A program made the position numbers and the translations under genes. A DNA stretch of 21,765 bases. It comes from Rhizophagus prolifer (Eukaryota; Glomeromycota; Glomeromycetes; Glomerales; Glomeraceae). Under the pieces are notes generated by a model that saw only the letters and a list, made by a program, of their open reading frames with translations, was not told the origin of the DNA and ran no database searches. Below, in pieces: positions 18,049 through 21,765 of this stretch. The stretch lies in the NCBI GenBank assembly GCA_019425655.1, contig NQWY01001503.1, positions 1-21,765 on the forward strand, written 5' to 3'. Position 1 is the first letter of the stretch, and every line of letters begins with the position of its first letter.

Positions 18049-19305
18049 ATGTCACTATCATCTTTTGTCATTCCTAGAAACAGAAAAGTACAATTTGAAC
18101 TAGAAATTCTTATAGAAGAATTAGCAAATGTACCATTGGTAGCTGGTCAATATTATATAAAATGGAAATTGAAAAATGGAAAAAAAACATATGGTATAAC
18201 TGAACGGTACGTATACATGTCTTTATATCTTATTTTCTAAATATTTACCTAATTTCTGATAAAATTTTAGGGCTTCAATTAAATATCATTCTATTGTCTG
18301 GCGTTATAAGTTACATAATTCAGTACAAATTGTTATTGGTAAAGATGGTATTTTAATGCCTTGTGAGTTAGGCATCAAAGTAAAGCAGGTATGTTTTTAC
18401 TTGGTTCATTGGTTTTGTTTGAAATTTATAGATATTTACAATTTGTTTAACCTTTAGGAATTAAATGGCGGAAAAGAAGTAAATAATATTGGAAAGTTAT
18501 TGTTAAATCTTTCAGAATACGTTGGATTGAATTCTATGACTCGAAGATACTTGCTACAGGATAGCAAAATCAATTCCACTCTTAAAGTAAATATTTTTCT
18601 TATCATACTTTGTAAAGTTTATTAATATATATATTTTAACGTAATTAGTCATATTTTATTTGCTTATAGTTGACAATTAATATGAAACAAACTTCTGGAA
18701 ATATTACCTTTAAAGTGTAAGTTGTCAGTTTGTTTTTATTTTTAATCTCATTTGGAATTTAGTATATATGACATTTAAACGCATGAATTCTATTTCAATT
18801 AAAATAGACCACCTCTTAAGAAAACACAAATATTTGGAGGTATTGCGGGAATAATATCAGAACATACTGAACGCCAAGAAGATGAAAGATCAAGTTAGTG
18901 CATTTTAATGTATTTAGCATGTTATCTCTTTAAATGTTATTTTTATTCTCAATAAGATTCGAAATTATTAAAGTTAAATTCAGGAAAAATTTCGGAGTAC
19001 ATTATATGGCACGTTCTCGTTCAGCTACCTCTCTTGTACGTATTTTTAAATATTTCGTTCGATTTATTATTTATGTTGATATGAATTTTTAAGCTTCGTT
19101 TTCACATTTATAGAGGTCAGCATATTATTCACAAGCAGCTCAAATAAGACCTACTACTTCATCGTTAGTTGCGAATTCTTTCCTTCGTAAAGTTGGTGAC
19201 AAATCACCTACAGATGTCGTAGACGAAATTTTTATGGGAACGGCTATTTTACGCATAGATGATGTTATAGAAGACAATAAATCCGAACATAGCGCTTTCT
19301 TTTAA
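18049..19305 (+). CDS. NT-C2 (EEIG1/EHBP1 N-terminal C2) domain protein
   Basis: Exons 18049-18206, 18271-18388, 18458-18586, 18670-18716, 18808-18893, about 18974-19035 and 19114-19305, giving about 263 residues. The first five exons make an NT-C2 domain: QFELEILIEELANVPLVAGQYYIKWKL, a tryptophan strand (SIVWRYK), KDGILMPCELGIKVKQE, LLLNLSEYVG, TRRYLLQDSKINSTLKLTINMKQ and VPPLKKTQIFGGIAGI. Such domains bind membranes or small GTPase partners in endocytic trafficking; the partner here is unknown. The C-terminal part is Ser/Arg-rich and probably disordered (ARSRSATSLRSAYYS). Exon 6 is uncertain: acceptor AAAG (18973) with donor GTACGT (19036), or acceptor AATAAG (18956) with donor GTATTT (19040). 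Both keep the frame into the last exon but read different frames. Confidence 0.85.
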
Positions 19306-19859
19306 TTAATACAGCAATCTTTGCAATATATTAGAGAATAGAAATTAATAATTTATTTTTTTAATCTGTATTATAATGACTAAGCATTTATTTGAAAGAT
19401 CAATGTAATTATTATCATGTTCATTTTCATAGACACTACACTAGAAAATAATATTCGAGTAGTCAGTTGAATAATATTAAAATAAATTTTGGTTGGACTA
19501 AGATAATACTATTACTAAATGATGAAGTAATTTTATTGACTATTATCTTTTTTAATGAAATATAAAATATTGAACCTGAGCCAAACCTACATGACTATGA
19601 GTTTTGATAACCTCAGAAATTTGAGAGGGCAAGAGGAAATTATAGAACAATTATGTTCCTTTCTTTATTCTTTTCAATTATAAAATGCTTAGTATTTAAT
19701 ATTTATAAGAACATAAAACTTTTTAAAAAATTGTATATAAACCAATATTTAATTTATCTTCCAAGACAAACTAAATTCTTTTATACTAATTGAAATAAAT
19801 AATTCTTTAACATTTTCTTTGCAAAGCAATATAATTTACTTATATTACCTGAAGCAAAC
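19306..19859. other. Intergenic region between convergent genes, nothing supported
   Basis: 554 bp of very AT-rich DNA between the 3' ends of the NT-C2 gene and the BTB-TLDc gene. It must contain both poly(A) sites; AATAAA-like strings occur on both strands. No open frame, RNA gene or repeat noted. Confidence 0.6.
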
Positions 19860-21480
19860 CTAATCCATAATTATTTTAAACACCTCATAATCTTCAACAC
19901 AAAATTCACCAAATAAAATGTTTTGTTCGTAAATATTATGAGTTAAACACTTTGAACCCTTGACTTTGTCACAATTACTGTAAATACATAATTCAGCTGC
20001 CCCAAATATTGGACCATATTTTGAAGATTGGTAAATAGCTTGATAAGTTTTATTTGCTAAAACTCTACTTAATTTGAAATTTAAAGGAAACATGTTTAAA
20101 TCTAAATAATAAATAAAACTAGAATCAGTTGAAGAAGGTGATCCACTACTTGAAAACCATCCTATAGGATTATAACCACCCAAAATAATTGGTTGGTCTT
20201 TAACTTTAATTGCCACAACACATGGTCCTTGATTATCACATTTTGCATGAAATGATTCAGCGGAAAAGTCATCTCTACTTGCTCTATACAAAAGATGCCA
20301 ATCATAATGTAATTTTTGATTTTGATTTTGACTTGAAGAAGGATAAAAAGAAAAAGTAGGAGTTGATGTTATAGATGGAAAGCGAATCGTAGGTAATATA
20401 TCATCATCATCTTTTTTACTTATCCAATTTTCAATTAATATAGCATGCTTGTAAGCTATAATTACTGAATCAAATGCTGGTACTCTAGGCGGTAGAATTT
20501 TTGAGATCGGTTTATAATCAGACGCAATATGATAAGAAATTAAATCATGTTTAAGAGTTTTTGGTAAAATCTTTCTGAAAGGATAAATATGTTGATGAAA
20601 ATCATCCCGTGACATTTGAAAAAACCTAATTAGAGGAATAAATTCTGCAAGAATATCTTTTAGTGATTCAAATTCTGTTGAAGTCCAATTCTTTAAATTA
20701 TATTTTATTGCCATTGTTGTCATAGACGAAGAAAAAGATGAAGAAGGTATAGGTGGTGGAAAAGAGATCCTAGTACAGCCCCATTGAATTAATCTTTGCC
20801 AAATTTTAATTTCATCAATAGCAAGGTCATCTCTAGTAATTAACATTAACAGAATATTTTTGTCTAATAAATCAAAAATTCTTGGATCAAAAATAATTTG
20901 AGGGTCCCGACATATTATTTCTAAACAATGGTTGCGTAATACTTTACAAGTTTCTTGTCCTAATAATTTACGCAAGACATATAAAACATTTTCTTGTAAC
21001 CATGATGATTGTTCACTTATTAAATATTCTTGTATATGCTCAATTAATTCTTCTAATATTAATTCATCTGATGCTACTAATATTTTTATAATTTCCGTAT
21101 TTTCTTGTTGTTCTAAGTCAATTTCTCCTGTGTATATATATCTTTAATTATGTATAAAAAAAATTAAATAAAATATTCAAAAATAACAGCATTATTGGGC
21201 ATAAACACGCTTACCTGATAATTATTTCAAATATTTTTGGAGAAATATTCGGTTTTTTGAAAGTAATCATTCCATCTTTTTTAACTGCCCAATGATTCGA
21301 TAATGCAGAACGAAAATACAAAGATCTCGTTCCTAATAATAATGAATGTACTTTAAATTCTTTTATTTCATTTGTCGTTGATTCTTCACCTACTTGTATA
21401 ATGACATCATGATTATATCCACTCTCTAAAAGATTCTCCAAATCTTTTGATAATTTTGGATATAACTTTGAAGGTGGCAT
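19860..21480 (-). CDS. BTB/POZ and TLDc domain protein
   Basis: Two exons on the minus strand, 21480-21215 and 21141-19860 (intron 73 nt, GTAAGC to TTAAAG, phase 2), giving 515 residues. The start MPPSKLYPKLSKDLENLLESG leads into a BTB domain: HDVIIQVGEE, FKVHSLLLGTRSLYFRSALS, KPNISPKIFEIIIRYIYTGEI and a helical run to about residue 125. A BACK-like helical middle (LLGQETCKVLRNHCLEIIC, IKIWQRLIQWG) follows. The C-terminal TLDc domain shows LLYRASRDDFSAESFHAKCDNQGPCVVAIKV, IILGGYNPIGW, SSFIYYLDL and FGAAELCIY. BTB-BACK proteins usually serve as cullin-3 substrate adaptors; the TLDc part is linked to oxidative-stress protection. This architecture is heavily multiplied in Rhizophagus genomes. 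The substrate is unknown. Confidence 0.9.
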
Positions 21481-21709
21481 TATGAGAAGAAAATATTTTT
21501 CATATTTTTGAAAAAAAAATAAATTATATTATTTGAATACTCTGATCAGCTGATACCGTCTGGATACAACACTAAATTTTGCTCCGACCTAATATAAGTA
21601 AATATAACGTTAAATGTTTGCTTCTCAATTTTTAAACATATCGGCTCGAAGATCATCCGTAAAGTGATTGAAATTATTTACTTTTCAACTGTAAAAAAAA
21701 AATAAAAAA
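21481..21709. promoter_or_regulatory. 229-bp divergent promoter between BTB-TLDc and the last gene
   Basis: Start codons at 21480 (minus) and 21710 (plus) face apart over 229 bp. It has A/T runs next to each start and the palindromic TGATCAGCTGAT at 21542-21553. No clear TATA box. Confidence 0.45.
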
Positions 21710-21765
21710 ATGCCACCTATAAAGGAGTTTATTCGCGATAAACATATTTCGTATTTAAAGCGTGG
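21710..21765 (+). CDS. Start of a probable geranylgeranyltransferase beta subunit (cut by the window edge)
   Basis: ATG at 21710 after an A-rich leader reads MPPIKEFIRDKHISYLKR and then leaves the window. FIRDKHISYLKR resembles the N-terminal helix of protein prenyltransferase beta subunits (human GGTase-I beta FLRDRHVRFFQR; Bet2-type LLKEKHIRYI). Eighteen residues are too few for certainty, and no catalytic zinc ligand lies in view. Confidence 0.3.
   Translation, partial: MPPIKEFIRDKHISYLKR

Overview
The window looks like nuclear DNA of an AT-rich, intron-rich fungus. The best fit is an arbuscular mycorrhizal fungus of the Glomeromycotina (Rhizophagus type). The reasons are very AT-rich intergenic DNA, many GT-AG introns (mostly 58-112 nt here), a fungal-type peroxisomal MFE-2 with two dehydrogenase domains, a single-exon UreD, a BTB plus TLDc protein of the kind expanded in these fungi, and an NT-C2 (EEIG1/EHBP1-like) protein. 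The taxon is an inference. No viral, retroelement, CRISPR or rRNA signal was seen.

Layout: (1) 1-966, the 3' part of an unrecognised acidic gene with a reading-frame jump. (2) 963-2385, minus strand, CSN4 of the COP9 signalosome. (3) 2612-3562, plus, UreD urease accessory protein, divergent from CSN4 over a 226-bp shared promoter. (4) 3563-5203, mostly empty, with a hairpin and a minus-strand reading frame built on a 72-bp tandem repeat. (5) 5204-5659, a small one-pass membrane protein with a frame jump. (6) 6600-7182, a small heat-shock protein (HSP20) with a heat-shock element and TATA box but no ATG. (7) 7811-11600, MFE-2 of peroxisomal beta-oxidation (SDR, SDR, hydratase-2, SCP2, PTS1 AKL). 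(8) 12086-15799, Utp12/Dip2/WDR3, a U3 snoRNP WD40 protein with 15 exons. (9) 15932-17476, minus, the E2 of branched-chain 2-oxoacid dehydrogenase. (10) 18049-19305, NT-C2 protein. (11) 19860-21480, minus, BTB-TLDc protein. (12) 21710 to the edge, the first codons of a probable prenyltransferase beta subunit. The genes are mostly housekeeping and do not form a cluster, although MFE-2 and the branched-chain E2 both feed acyl-CoA catabolism and UreD serves urea nitrogen recycling.

The most striking signal is a set of extremely short introns. Restoring the conserved protein needs removal of 17 nt (8575-8591) and 18 nt (11228-11245) from MFE-2, 18 nt (14147-14164) and 36 nt (15119-15154) from Utp12, and 31 nt (1875-1905) from CSN4. 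Each runs GT to TAG. In all five the terminal TAG lies in frame with the upstream exon, so retention would stop translation. The 17-nt one splits the catalytic YxxxK motif of the first MFE-2 dehydrogenase domain, at the same position and phase as an ordinary 84-nt intron in the second domain. Introns of 17-18 nt are far below the usual fungal range. They are either a real ultrashort class or marks of intron decay.

A second theme is small lesions: a perfect 8-bp tandem duplication shifting the frame of the second MFE-2 dehydrogenase domain, a 4-bp duplication in the 72-bp repeat array, and an HSP20 that has lost its ATG.
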